Assembly (NCBI GenBank): GCA_028023455.1
Contig: JAQFVV010012394.1
Location: forward strand, 19,238,353 to 19,302,352
Length of the DNA stretch: 64,000 nucleotides
DNA from: Epiperipatus broadwayi
Taxonomy: Eukaryota; Onychophora; Udeonychophora; Euonychophora; Peripatidae
Direction of reading: 5' to 3'
The position numbers and the translations under genes were made by a program. How positions within the stretch are numbered: the stretch's first letter is position 1; each line of letters opens with the position of its first letter. This document shows, in pieces, positions 21,289-32,577 of this stretch. The notes beneath the pieces were generated by a model. That model saw nothing but the letters and a program-made list of their open reading frames with translations. It did not search any database and was not told where the DNA came from.

Positions 21289-21737
21289 CATATCTGCACT
21301 TAAATATGTAATATATAGGGAGTTTGAACTCAGACTTTCACATGACCCTCTACCATACATGCTATCTCATACCACTGATACACTTAATCACACAATGTCG
21401 AAAAGATAAATAATCATCAATATACGTAATTTGTGCTAAACCAGCACTCATCAGTTGGTCCAGATTATCATCTCCACACATATATACAATCTATGCTCAG
21501 CTTATATTAAGCTAGCAAATCTTCATGCTTTAATGGACAGGCTTCAAACCACTCCACTCCACAACTCTTCAATCGTCTATTTTATAGAAAATTTGATGAT
21601 GGAATGCTAAAAGACCATCTTAGTGCCAACCTTCTCATCCTACCTATGTTTACCACAAGTCACTCTGACCCCTCATGTACAGGACTGAATTCATTTACAT
21701 ACATATATGAGGGATGGGCAGATCTTAAAGCACTTTA
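21289..21737 (+). mobile_element. R2 repeat insertion with 39-bp target duplication
   Basis: The insert is bounded by 38-39-bp direct repeats, beginning ttttgaaatatgaatttttt and ending ctacagaacaggcttttt (21250-21288 and 21738-21776, one T different). It runs from a B-box-like gagtttgaactcagac, through aaccagcactcatcagttgg and taatggacaggcttcaaacc, to atatgagggat and ttaaagcactt. That end resembles the PLE 3' tail, suggesting R2 is a PLE-related passenger. Its hammerhead block (21416-21459, minus) keeps CTGATGA and a perfect GTGC/GCAC stem II but has AAAT instead of GAAA, so is probably inactive. Confidence 0.7.
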
Positions 21738-21777
21738 TTTTGAAATATGAATTTTTTCTACAGAACAGGCTTTTTTA

Positions 21778-22690
21778 TTCCTTCCCTAATGGAATCTATA
21801 TCTTTGGAATTCATGTTATCTATCAATACAATCTTTTCTGTTTATACATTAAAATTATAATTTTGTCAAAATGTATTTTAACAAAACCAAACAAAACAAC
21901 AGTTTAAACTTTCTATTACACTTTCATTGACTTTTAAACAATTTTAATCTCTAACTATTTCCTATTATATAATTATTTGTGCCTTTGTCATCATTTAGTT
22001 TAAAAGACATTCACTGTGTTTGGACTTATGGTCTTTAACTAGTCTACGGTGAATGGTACAGCTTCAATGTACAATGTATTTTTTTACACAAATTTTTTTT
22101 ACACATAATTTTTGGGAACCAATCTATCATGTAAAAAGAGAATTAGGTGTATTATTTTAAAATACTTAATTTATTTAAACCCAGTATTTAAAATATTGAT
22201 TATGTTATATAAAAATAGATAAATAGGAAGAAATGTCTTTTATTTGAATATAATTTTAAATCTATTTTGTATTTGATTTATAGAATAATAATTCTTTTTA
22301 TTATTTTTAAAACATATTGTAATATTTATTTTTATAAATTTTAAAAAAGTATTTTAACATCATCATAGTTAATCGATAAATTTAACTCTTAATAGAAAAA
22401 AACGTGGAAATGAGTGAAAATAGAGTTTATATTATGAAATGCTATAGAAACAATATCTAGGATAATGAAATAAGTATGACATCTTCAGAAGAAAACTATT
22501 TAATAAGCCCCTGAGCTCAGATTAATTTTTCTCTCATTTTTTTGTCTCAATAGGTAAACCACAAAAAAAAAAATGTGCGTATATATCAATAATTTTATTT
22601 AAATGGATATTATGAATCAAATCCATAAAATATCTACTCAAAAGACTTCAGGTCATTTGAGAATTTAAGTATAATAACATCGGATAAAGG
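21778..22690. other. A+T-rich stretch, no gene seen
   Basis: No coding or structural signal that I can support. Confidence 0.5.
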
Positions 22691-23060
22691 ACTATCATCA
22701 TCATCACCAATAACCATTATCAATCCACTGCAAGTTGAAAGTCTCTCCAAGTTTAATCCGTCTCCAATCTTTAGCTTCTCTTCTCCGCATCACCCCTGTA
22801 CACTTTCTTATTTCATCCATCCATCTCACATGTGGTCTCTTTCTGAGTCTTTTACAAACTCTTGGAATCCAGTTTAAGATTTCAAATGTCCATCTATTAT
22901 CACCTCTTCCAGAAATATGTCCAGCCCAATTCCACTTCAGTCTTTTAATTTTTTCAATGAGATTAGTAAGTTAGTTCTCTTGCCCATATATTGCATTTTC
23001 AATCTCTTTTTGTTACTCCCAACATGCATCTCTCCATACTTCTTTGAGTGATCTGAAGTC
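22691..23060 (-). pseudogene. RTE-type LINE 3' fragment
   Basis: Read on the minus strand it encodes the C-terminal region of an RTE-like LINE protein: WAGHISGRGDNRWT-like text, then KRPRKRPHVRWMDEIRK-like text and WRRD..K.GETF near the end. It is followed (22691-22720) by an (ATC)n run on the plus strand, the simple-repeat tail typical of RTE elements. Strongly 5' truncated. The plus-strand open frame at 22735-22974 is its shadow. Confidence 0.75.
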
Positions 23061-23083
23061 TTTCATATATATATATTGTAGTT

Positions 23084-23694
23084 ATAATAAAACTATGCTT
23101 TTCACATTGATTATACTATAACAATGCAGAGAGAGAAAAAAATGTATTTAATAAAAACTCATGGGAACCAACTAATAAATATACAAACTGCCATTTATGT
23201 ATGTACATGCCACTTAAGAATTATAAGTGTATACTACTTTTGTTTATAAGAAAACTTAATTTATGCACATTATTAATATTATTAAATATTTACTTTGTGT
23301 TATGTAAGAGAACAATACATTACATAGTAGAGGAAAAAGAAAAGTAATTTTAAAAAAAATTAAGCATTTCAAACCTTATTTAATTTTCCTTTCAAATGGA
23401 AGTTTTAATTAAATAACTTGTCCATTTTTATAGAAAATCAAATGATGGATTTGAAAAAAGTATTAAAATTTTAGAATTAATAAGATTTTAGAAGTTATAA
23501 TTAAAAAATTAAAAGGTGGCAGTGAATTTTTTGCTTCCTATGTTAATGAAATTTAAATAAAGAAAAAGTTAAACTATTTTTTCCTCTTTTTCTTTTATTT
23601 ATAAAAAAGAACATGATATAATGTACTAAAATTTGTATTCACAACATAATTTTGGAGAGAGTAAAAAGGGGTGTTTACACTTCATACTGTTACA
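23084..23694 (+). repeat. 5' LTR
   Basis: Begins tgtagttataata and is followed closely by the candidate primer-binding site. It aligns by eye with 26749-27383 with scattered substitutions and small indels, implying an old insertion. Confidence 0.75.
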
Positions 23695-23948
23695 TAATTG
23701 GTGCAACTAATCTTTTGTAGCATGAGTATCCTTTTTATTCTGTTAAATTTCAGTCTTGTATGATACATATTTGTGTAACCAACTTTGTGGTTTAAGCATC
23801 CCCTTTCTCGTGCTTAATTTTACTTATTTATAGTCACATAATGTACTAGATATTAAAGCATGAATAAATGTAACATAATGTGGTGTATTATAAATAAGTA
23901 AAATGCACTATTATATATATATATGATAACACATTCTAAACAGAAAGG

Positions 23949-25800
23949 ATGAAAACTCAATTAAATATGGATCTATTAGCAACCCAAGAGCTAGTACAGT
24001 CAATGGAATCTGAGCCAATTATGCAAGAAATTATTTCAACAGTACAAAAACCTTTAGAACCCAAACTAGATACATTTAATAGTAGGCATTTATGAAAAAA
24101 TTTGAAGAAATATATTCACAAAATGAAAAAAGCATCAAAACAGAGACAGTGAATTACAAGAAATGCAGTCAAAATTTGAAAAAATATATTCAAAAAGTGA
24201 AGAAATATGTTAAAGAAATCAAGAAATGCTGCAACAAAAATTTGAAAAACTGTAACAAAAAAAATCATAAAATGTTGAACAAAAATTTGAAGAGACACAA
24301 CTAAGAAACAGAAAATGCTAAAAGAAATACAACTAAAAAATGAGGAAATGCATCAAAAATAAAAGTTTGAAATAGTAAAAGATATAAGCAGCCTGAAACT
24401 GAAAATAGCAGTCAAATAGAAATGCAAATACAACACAAACTGGTGTGATTGGAAAGACAGTTACATAATCAAATAGAAAAGCAAATACAACACAAACTGA
24501 TGTGACTGGAAAGACAGTTGCATAGTGATTTAGAAGAAATGATTTAAAAACCCATTGAATCCAATGGAAGTAAATTACAGGATATTGTGCAAAGTATAGC
24601 AGAAATATTAAAAAATTGGAAGTGAGAGAAGTGAAGAAAGATGAAGATCAAATGCAAAATTATTTATTTGAAGAAAAACTCATAACACACAAGAGAAGAT
24701 GCAGAAAACTAACAAAGAAACAATTGCCATCATGAATGACATAAAAATAAATTATGTAAAAATGAAAGAGGACACTCAAAATTGGTTTCTAGAAACTGTA
24801 AAAGAATTTAAAGAAGAAAGTAAAAGTGACACAAGAAATACAAAACCAAAAGAAAGTCATGAAAACACAACAGTTACAAAACAGTACAGAAGTTAGAAAA
24901 CTTTTAGTGGTATAAATCAATTTCTAAAAATTCAGATGTTCAGAGGTAAAACAAAAGAGATGGCCATAGGATACCTTGACAGTCAGGAGAATTATTTCCA
25001 GATGAACCAGCTAACAGAAAGAGAGCAAGTAGCCATTGCCTATAATCATTTACAAGGACCTGCAAAGGAATTGCAAAACTCATTAATAAAGAAATCAACC
25101 ACCCATTCTGGATACAGAAAACAAATTTTGAATAATTTTTGGTCTGAAAAGTGCCAAGAAGCAATCAGATGTCAAATTGTGCAGGAAATATTCTGCATCA
25201 AAAGTAGTGAAAGTCACACACAGTGCTTTAAAAGCATGTGTCAAAATTAAGGACATTGTCTGCATGTGACATGACAGAAAGCCAGATCATCAGAATTATT
25301 TGACAGATTTTTGTGTTGAACTGATGATCATCAACATTACCAAAAAAATGGTACAACAAATGGCTAAGTTTTTAAATGCCATCAACATGAACTCCCAGAA
25401 ACAGGATGGAGAAGATAAGTTCATCACATCAAACCAACAGTTAAACAAAAGAAATTAGGCATTTATTGTGTGTATCAGAGTAAAATATTACCAAAGATTC
25501 CAATCCTATAGATTTCAGCAAAAGAGAAGAAGCTCTGGTAACAAAGATAGAACATGAATAATACACTATTTTAGAAGCTTACCTAGTCCAAGAAAATGAC
25601 ATTCCAGAAAAATCTCCAGAGAATTCATCACATCCAGAAACTAGTACTGGAGTAAAAACAGATAGAAGTAAACCCAGAAAATGAAAAGAATTGTATTCAA
25701 ATCATCATTAAGAAATCAGCAGTGACATAAAAGAGGACAGAACATATTTCCAATTCACTCAGATAAAAAACCCATCATCACTGTGGAAGTATTTAGACAG
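23949..25800 (+). pseudogene. LTR-retrotransposon gag-like gene, broken
   Basis: From an ATG at 23949 the frames read MKTQLNMDLLATQELVQS, then a long Lys/Gln/Asn/Glu-rich coiled-coil region (24092-24896) with stops, then FRGKTKEMAIGYLDSQENYF and ERFEQ-like ..EREQVAIAYNHLQGPAKELQ (24936-25250), which has the pattern of the gypsy-type retrotransposon Gag domain. A 57-bp in-phase tandem duplication lies at 24413-24526. Downstream pieces to about 25800 remain charged but are broken. Gag forms the particle around element RNA. No zinc knuckle is clear. Confidence 0.6.
24413..24526 (+). repeat. 57-bp tandem duplication in gag
   Basis: Units 24413-24469 and 24470-24526 both start caaataga and contain aatacaacacaaactg; they differ at a few bases. 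57 bp is 19 codons, so the duplication kept the frame. Confidence 0.75.
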
Positions 25801-26545
25801 AAGTAAAACAATGTTAAAATAAATAAAGGCTAGCTTACTCTCTGTCAATTTCAGATCTGTTTAAAAAAAATGTTTTGAGGAGGAAAAAAAATATATGAGT
25901 TAAAAAATAAAATATATGACAATCCTGAAAGTGACACTAAAAATAGTGAAAAGAGGAATGATCAGCTTATTAAAAAACAAGAGAGACTATTATTCATATT
26001 GAAAAAAAAATTAAATACATCATTTAAATGTTGGAAATAATTAAGAAACATATGATCAGTATTGTTATTGATTGATTTATGCAAATGATCTGAAAAATGC
26101 TTTTATAGTTTGTTTAGCCATATTCTCTTCCTAGTTATACCTTAGGATTTGGTCATGTATACGAGACACTGGTTGTAATGTTACAATGGGAATGTATATT
26201 ATCTCAGGTAGTTTATTCACTCACCTGTAAGACTCAGAGGAAGCAAGGTGTAGTTTGAGCATTTGTAAAATTTATCAGCCTCTAGCATTCAAAAGGGAGC
26301 AAGGCTGATATTTTATTTTGATGTATTATGGGTAGCTCGACAAAAGTATACCTGAGATAAACCATATAGTGTTCATGCTTCAATATACACCTTAATATTC
26401 TGTAATAGAATTTTTATAGATACTAGAGTTGAAATTCTATGCATTCTTTATAGTATGCAATACCAAACAAATCTCTACATATTATGGACATACATATTCT
26501 GTAAAACTCTATTTGTGAAAATGAATAAAAAATAATTAGATTAAG
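25801..26545 (+). other. Internal region of the LTR element, no gene readable
   Basis: Lies between the gag remnant and the SINE/polypurine tract. A few complex patches occur (26150-26350) but no RT, RNase H or integrase motif is readable in any frame. Confidence 0.4.
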
Positions 26546-26564
26546 AAAAAGTTTAAAGTTTTGT

Positions 26565-26662
26565 CAAGCATTGGTGGTTGAGAGGTCAGTGACAGCTGCT
26601 TTACAAGCAGTTTTCCCAGGTTAGTGGGTTCGCTTTTTGGCTGATGCCATAACACATGAGAA
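26565..26662 (+). mobile_element. tRNA-derived SINE, copy 3 (long form)
   Basis: Starts tcaagcattggtggttgag, has anticodon-like ctttacaagcag, the duplicated octamer region ccaggttagtgggttcgc, and a short A-rich tail. It is flanked by exact 19-bp direct repeats aaaaagtttaaagttttgt (26546-26564 and 26663-26681), a textbook target-site duplication. Inserted inside the LTR element just upstream of its polypurine tract, so younger than that element. Confidence 0.85.
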
Positions 26663-26730
26663 AAAAAGTTTAAAGTTTTGTAGTGAGAATGCAAATGAGA
26701 AATGAAATGTTACATTGTCCCATTGTCTCT

Positions 26731-26748
26731 TCTTAAAGGGAGGGGATT
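26731..26748 (+). other. Polypurine tract of the LTR element
   Basis: A purine-rich run, aaagggagggga, lies directly before the 3' LTR start tgtag, where plus-strand DNA synthesis is primed in LTR retroelements. Confidence 0.7.
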
Positions 26749-27383
26749 TGTAGCTATAAGAAATCTGATGTAGCCCAGATTGATAATACTATAACAATAC
26801 AGGGAAATAAAAAGTATGTGTTTAATAAAAACTCATGTAAACTGACTAATCAATATACAAATTGCCATTTACACATGTGCGTGTCACTTAAGAAATAGAA
26901 GTGTATACTGACTAAAGTCTATAAGAAAAATTAATTTGTGCACATTATTAATAATATCAAATATGTACTTTGTGATATGTAAGAGAATAATAAATTACAT
27001 TGTAAAAAAAAGAAGAAGAAATGCGTTTGATATGTGAGAAAATTTTGCATTGCATAGTTTAGGAAAAAATTTAAGCATCTCAAACCTTATTTAATCTGCC
27101 TTTCAAATGAAAGTTTTAATTAAATAACATACATTTTTATAGAAAATCAGATGGTGGATTTGAAAATGTATTAAAATTTTAGAACTAATAACATTTTAGA
27201 AGTTATAATTAAAAAATTAAAAGTTGACAGTGAATTTTTCTTTTTCCTATGTTAACGAAATATAAAGAAAGAGAAAAAAGACAAGCTATTTTATTCCTCT
27301 TTTTCTTTTATTTATAAAAACATGTTATAATGAACTAAAATTTATATTCACAACATGTTTGAGAGAGAATAAAAGGGGGTGTT
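26749..27383 (+). repeat. 3' LTR
   Basis: Aligns with 23084-23676. It has an extra A-rich/G-rich patch near 27003-27060 and appears to lack the last few bases of the 5' LTR, which may explain why no target duplication is visible. Confidence 0.75.
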
Positions 27384-28234
27384 TTTCAAAAAATATATTG
27401 ATATAATGATGCAAAGATCATATATCCCCTAGCTGGTGATGTTATATGAAAACCATGTTGTTTGAACATCAATTTGGTATAAACAGGAAACAAGCAGCTA
27501 AGGATTCGTATTATTATCATTCTAATTCTAAGAGCCCAGCAGTCCATTTCATATTGCTTTGCATTAGAGAGCAGTCTACTATTGAAGCAGTGTTGTCATG
27601 ATCCATATGGAAGACGAAAACATTCACTGATTTAAACTCATTTTCCACTGTAAGCTGTATTTTACTGACTGTTCTTAAAGTATTTTTCAACACTCCAGTT
27701 ATAACAATCAGTATGATGAATTTATTTCAAATAAATCCATCTACCATTTGTGGTTAGCTAACCAAAAACCACATCAGTCAAAAATGAATGGAAAATGCAG
27801 TCAAATCCAGAAATTAGTGCTGAAGTTTGAAAAACTAGCTCGTGGAATGCCTCTATAATGTCATAAAGGAAGATGTAAATAGTGCCATATAAATTACTCA
27901 AGACTTGCAGATAAGTATACCTCATAAAATGTCACCAGTGCTGCTTTACTTAATCTCTCTAAACATCAGCAGTGTTTAAAGAGAAGCTCATCATCAGAAA
28001 AACTATGGAAGACAACAGTAAAATATTAAAAGAACGGTATCTGAAAAAAACCATGGTGAGTGACTGTTTCTAACACGATAAGATCTTATCATCACAAATA
28101 CTATAGGGCTTTAAACTTGAACCATATGTTAAACTTAAAATATCTTTTGTTACTATAATACTTTTTATGTATGTGTTGATAGTTGCGAGTATATATACAA
28201 CCATTTTACTTACTCATTATTAGCATATAAAAGC
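27384..28234. other. Unassigned, no gene seen
   Basis: A moderately complex stretch with no motif I recognise. Short open frames exist but show no consistent coding character. Confidence 0.4.
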
Positions 28235-28640
28235 GATTTACCTGCTGACGAAGAAGCTGCAAAAACCAAAAACAATTAAATGGGCCGAGCACTTTCGAGG
28301 TTTTCCCTCAATAAATTGTTAATTTTTTTTATTAATCCATTTAGTTAGTGTTTAAAAAGGATTTGGACTGAAACTTTCAAACTCCCTAAGTTTGAACATT
28401 GTCCATTGGAGTTTGAGGATTTTCTGACTTAATATTGGCTGAGCACTGATTATATATGTGTGTGAAAGATGATGATCTGGACCAACTGATGAGTACTGGA
28501 TCAGCACGAAATACATATATTGGTGATCATTTATCTTTTTCACGTGTATGTGATCATGTATATTGGTGGTATAAGATGGAGTGAATAGATTTAGGGAGCT
28601 TGGAAGTCTGAGATCAAATCTTTTCTAATTACATTAAGTC
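28235..28640 (-). mobile_element. R2 repeat joined to PLE 3' tail
   Basis: In minus orientation this is an R2 copy (28640 down to about 28360) followed by the PLE tail (28315 down to 28235: gagggaaaacctcgaaagtg, tcggcccatttaattg, gcttcttcgtcagcagg). The same order, R2 then PLE tail, occurs at 32.2-32.8 kb. This supports one composite element. The R2 part contains the canonical hammerhead block at 28481-28524. Confidence 0.65.
28481..28524 (+). ncRNA. Hammerhead ribozyme motif in R2 (28.5 kb)
   Basis: Stem I 5' ACCAA (28481-28485), core CTGATGA (28486-28492), stem II GTAC-TGGATCA-GCAC (one A-C mismatch; other copies have GTGC), core GAAA (28508-28511), stem III ATA-CA-TAT, cleavage position A at 28519 in an AUA triplet, stem I 3' TTGGT (28520-28524). 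All core positions of a type I hammerhead are present, including the G-C pair beside the core. Folding was judged by eye only. Confidence 0.7.
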
Positions 28641-29344
28641 CAATACAGATGATATTATTGAATTTAAATATCAGTTAGTGTTTGTAACTCAACCCAAATA
28701 TATGCTTTTTACACTCATGATAATTAATATCCATAGTCCTGAGAAATCATGCAATCCACTGGGAAATGTGCTGGGATAGAAGTAGTAGTTGACGATGATC
28801 ATTCCTTTAAAAACTTTTACAAAAGTAAACTTTCTTTTTTAGGAGATTTACCATATTTAAGATTATTTTATTGAAACTGAAAAACAAATAAACTGCTTTT
28901 GGAACTACTTGTATTTTTAAATTCTAAATGATCATTATTGCATTGATTAATATTATTATAGATTTGAATTAAAAATTTTATTAGGATTTTATTAACCATT
29001 CAACTTATTATTTAGCTTGAACCAAAGTTTACAGTACACATCTTGAAGATCTCATTATATATGTGATATATTGGATTGTATTCCGAGTTCAAACTCATTT
29101 TCTGTCTACCTGTTTAAAAAAAATTACCATTACAATATATATATATGTAATAATTAAAGTTTGATATCTGTATTCGTTCCACAATATATGTAATATACAA
29201 ATCAATATATATATATATCAAAATACAGTAAAATTTACATAAATTATATTATTTTTAGAAGTACTTTCAACTATACATTTTGTAGTCTTTATCAATTATA
29301 TAACATTGAATAATCAAAATGAGACAACCTTTAACAATACCCAT
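28641..29344. other. A+T-rich stretch, no gene seen
   Basis: Contains several (TA)n microsatellite runs between 29050 and 29220. No gene seen. Confidence 0.5.
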
Positions 29345-29720
29345 AATTCAATTCAGATTTCCCACTATTCTGTTATCTTAATATTTGATGACTGGCAATT
29401 CATTAACATTTGACGATTTCTTGAAATCAGCATAGCCTCTTTTATTTTACGTTTATCATGACAATGTTCAATTTGAATAATTTTCATATTTTTATAATCA
29501 AATTTAAATCCATATTGACAAGATTTATTATGATCAAATATAACAGGTGATGAAGGTTTATTTACATCTATTCCAGATTGTTTCTCTTTTTGAATTCTAT
29601 TATATAAAAGCATGTGTTTTTATTCTCTTCTCAAATGTACACTTAGATTCACCGATGTATTGTAAGCCACATCCACACATCAATCTATATATAATAGAAT
29701 TTTAATTAAACTTTGAATTT
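29345..29720 (-). pseudogene. PLE GIY-YIG endonuclease fragment (second PLE family)
   Basis: Minus strand: MCGCGLQYIGESKCTFEKRI near 29685-29625 matches the Cys-Gly-Cys and YIGE core of a PLE GIY-YIG domain. After a frame change the open piece 29613-29365 continues with IFDHNKSCQYGFKFDYKNMK and CHDKRKIKEAMLISRN, which fits the domain's His/Glu-containing C-terminal half. The residues differ clearly from the PLE at 3.3-5.1 kb, so this is another family. No RT part is visible nearby. Confidence 0.7.
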
Positions 29721-31029
29721 TGAATTTTAGAATTATTAAGTAATCTATTTTTGTTATTTGTTGATATATATATATAAACAAAAAAGACTTATAAATCCAA
29801 GAAATAATATTATATATATATTAGGTTACTGATTAGCCACTTTTATTGTTACAATATATATATTGAAAAGGATACTTAATTAGAATTCACAGTGATTTTC
29901 AGGAATAAGGCAATGGAACAATAGAAGGTATGATGCTTATAATTGGTTAGAAAGGAAATAAATAGTAAACTACTTATCATAAGTATAATTTGGATTAACT
30001 TTAATACCCTAATTTGAAGACCAAATACTACATATGCACATATAGAGAAATATATCATATTATTTGTGGGTGCTTGTTTGAATATGGGCATGTATGTGAA
30101 AGTTTTAAATTTTCAAACATTAATTGACTTAAATATTTTCTTTTTTAAATTGGCATATTATAATTTCTAAAAGCATTCTATTTTTTTTTAATTAAATCAT
30201 TATTATTTTTTCATTTTATATTCTAAATTGAAAAGACTAAAAATAATTTATTTATTTTCATTATCAAGTTCATTTTAATTAAATGTTTCTCAAAACAAGA
30301 TTGATTAATTGATTTGATTTAATAATAATAATTGAAATTTGGAAGTAAAAAGCAACTTATAATTGTTTTGATTTTTCTTGTAAGATAAAAAAAATAGAAA
30401 GGAATATAAAGTCTATTATTTTATATTTTGAATTTTTTTATATTAATTACTGGATTGTTTTTTAATTACTATAAAAACATATTAAAGAGAGAAAATTTTG
30501 TCCAATTACTTTGATTGTGTAACAAACTGCTGTTGAGTTGTATAAAGTTATTTTTCCTAGATTTATATAGATGAAAAGAAGTCTGATTTCATATTTGAGC
30601 CAAGTCACTGTGAAACACTAAATTATAAAAAAATCCAAATGTCAACTAAAATATTAGATAAGTAAAATATAAGATATGAATGAATAATTTAAAATAATTT
30701 GACTATCTTTGATTGTTTATTCTCAGCTCTGAATATAATCCTACATATTACTTCATATACTTAGCTCCAATTCAATATTTTTCCAATAATCGTATAAGTG
30801 TTCATCAATGTTTTTGCAAAACAAGATTTTAAATTTTATATTTAATGGTTACCAGATGCAAAAAACACTGAAAATATTGTTGACAAGATTTAAGCTACTT
30901 CTCATTCAAAAACTACTTTATATTACTGTTTAAAAATTACCAGACATATATAATAAGTAAAAGCTATATTATAAATTTATCGAAGACCTATTTAAAAGAT
31001 TGTAAATCATATTATTTTATATGTTAATT
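29721..31029. other. A+T-rich stretch, no gene seen
   Basis: No gene seen; short (TA)n runs at 29765-29850. A minus frame at 29876-30091 looks incidental. Confidence 0.5.
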
Positions 31030-31332
31030 AATACACTGTACAGGCTAACACACCTGCACATATATAATGTAATATATAAGGAATTCAAATTCAGACTTTC
31101 ACATGACACTCAGTTCTCCATGTCATCTCATATTGCTGACCCACCTGATCATACACATATTGAAAAGATAAATAATCACCAATATATGTATTTCATGCTA
31201 AACCAGCAATCATCAGTTGGTCCCGATTACTATCTCCACACATATATACAATCAATACTCAGATAGTAATCTGGACAAACTGATGATTGCTGGTTTAGCA
31301 TGAAATACGAATATTAGTGATTATTTATATGT
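31030..31332. repeat. R2 foldback with hammerhead motifs on both strands
   Basis: A plus-oriented R2 unit (31030-31260) is followed by an inverted partial copy (31261-31332). The arms aataatcaccaatatatg ... agttggtc ... gattactatct and agatagtaatctggac ... actgatgattgctgg ... gtgattatt pair closely. The left arm carries an intact-core hammerhead block on the minus strand (31178-31221). The right arm carries a decayed one on the plus strand (31275-31318). Confidence 0.7.
31178..31221 (-). ncRNA. Hammerhead ribozyme motif in R2 (31.2 kb)
   Basis: Minus strand: ACCAA, CTGATGA, T-TGC-TGGTTTA-GCA-T, GAAA, TACATATA, TTGGT. Core boxes, stem I and the small stem III are intact. The base pair next to the core in stem II is a T-T mismatch. 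Confidence 0.55.
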
Positions 31333-32194
31333 TAATGTAACTTTTGTAACTATATCATAACTATAATTTTCCTAATTTCTCCTTCTTTATTAGTTTATTT
31401 TGTTGGAAAATATTTTTACTTTATAATACACTTTTATATTATATTTTTATGTATGATTCTTGGATCAATGTTATGTATAAAAATCTGCAATATTACCAGC
31501 ACTCTAATATAAATTTACTAAATTTCAATATTGTCTTTATTTAAATAAGATAAAATATTTTATATATTGGCTACATAAATCTTATAAGGTGTAATTTTAG
31601 AATGTTATGGTATTATTTTAGTATATGATAAACAGAAATATGAATGAGTTTTGGTATATTTATGGAGAAATTTAAAAAGGTTTAATGAAAAGAGCTTTTA
31701 TATTGAATAGGTTTACCTGGTAAATAATAAATAACTGGATAAATAGTAAAAGACTTACATTATAAGTATCAATATTATAAATCAGAAAATTGAACGTTAG
31801 TTTAATAATTACTGAAATAAAATTTATATATCACTAGTGCATAAATGTGTGTGTGGTTATACATTTGAAAAGAAGAATTTATTTATGTATCATATAGCTT
31901 TGAAAATGAATCATATGAGTTATTAAGATTTGAAGTTTTGGAGATATTTAAAATATAGAAAACTATTTATAATCCTGTTATACTTCAATGCAGTCTAATT
32001 AAAGTATTAAAAAAAGCACTGAATACTGTAATGTCAAATTGTTTTTAAGTAATATCAGAAAATAAAGAAATAATTTAAGATTTATTATTAACGATAATAT
32101 GCATTAAATGGAAGTTAAATGATTTAAGAGAAATGCATAGTGATATATATGTTTATATTATAAAAATAATTTGGTTTACTTTTCCAATAATCTA
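31333..32194. other. A+T-rich stretch, no gene seen
   Basis: No gene or repeat boundary that I can support. Confidence 0.5.
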
Positions 32195-32577
32195 ATACAT
32201 TGTACAGGCTTAAACCTGCATTTGTATATGTAATATATGCGGGGTTCGAACTCATACTTTCACACGACCCACCACTCTCAGTGCCATCTCATATTGCTGA
32301 CCCACCTGATCACACACATGTTGAAAAGATAAATAATCACCAATATACGTATTTCATGCTAAACCAGCAATCATCAGTTGGTCTAGATTATTATCCTCAC
32401 ACATATATCTGATCAGTATTCAGCTTTATATTAAGATAGCCAATCTTTATACTTTAATGGACAGGCTTCAAACTATTCCAACTCACAACTCTTTAGCCTT
32501 CCGTTTCATTGAAAATCTGATGATGGAACGTTCAAAGCCATTGTTAGTGCCAAGGTTGTCCAATAATCGTAATAGTC
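32195..32577 (+). repeat. R2 repeat, upstream of mini-PLE
   Basis: R2 copy from cattgtacaggcttaaacct, with a B-box-like gcggggttcgaactc (32239-32253), through the hammerhead block and taatggacaggcttcaaact, to about tgtccaataatcg. It directly abuts the mini-PLE at 32578, the same order as at 28.2-28.6 kb. The B-box-like sequence is nearly palindromic, so the direction of any pol III promoter is not decidable. Confidence 0.7.
32339..32382 (-). ncRNA. Hammerhead ribozyme motif in R2 (32.3 kb)
   Basis: Minus strand: ACCAA (32382-32378), CTGATGA, T-TGC-TGGTTTA-GCA-T, GAAA, stem III ATA-CG-TAT, cleavage base A, TTGGT (32343-32339). Everything except the T-T pair next to the core fits a type I hammerhead. 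Confidence 0.6.

Larger units (their letters stand above)
23084..27383 (+). mobile_element. LTR retrotransposon, decayed, gag-only
   Basis: Two long direct repeats match over about 600 bp: 5' LTR 23084-23694 (starting tgtagttataa) and 3' LTR 26749-27383 (starting tgtagctataa). They share gtgtatact, cacattattaat, ctcaaaccttatttaat or ttcaaaccttatttaat, and tagaagttataattaaaaaa. A polypurine tract aaagggagggga lies directly before the 3' LTR, and tggtgcaac (near 23699) is a candidate primer-binding site. The internal region of about 3 kb has only a gag-like gene. I see no protease, RT or integrase, so it is either non-autonomous or has lost pol. Target duplications are not readable. A SINE sits inside it at 26.6 kb. 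Confidence 0.8.
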
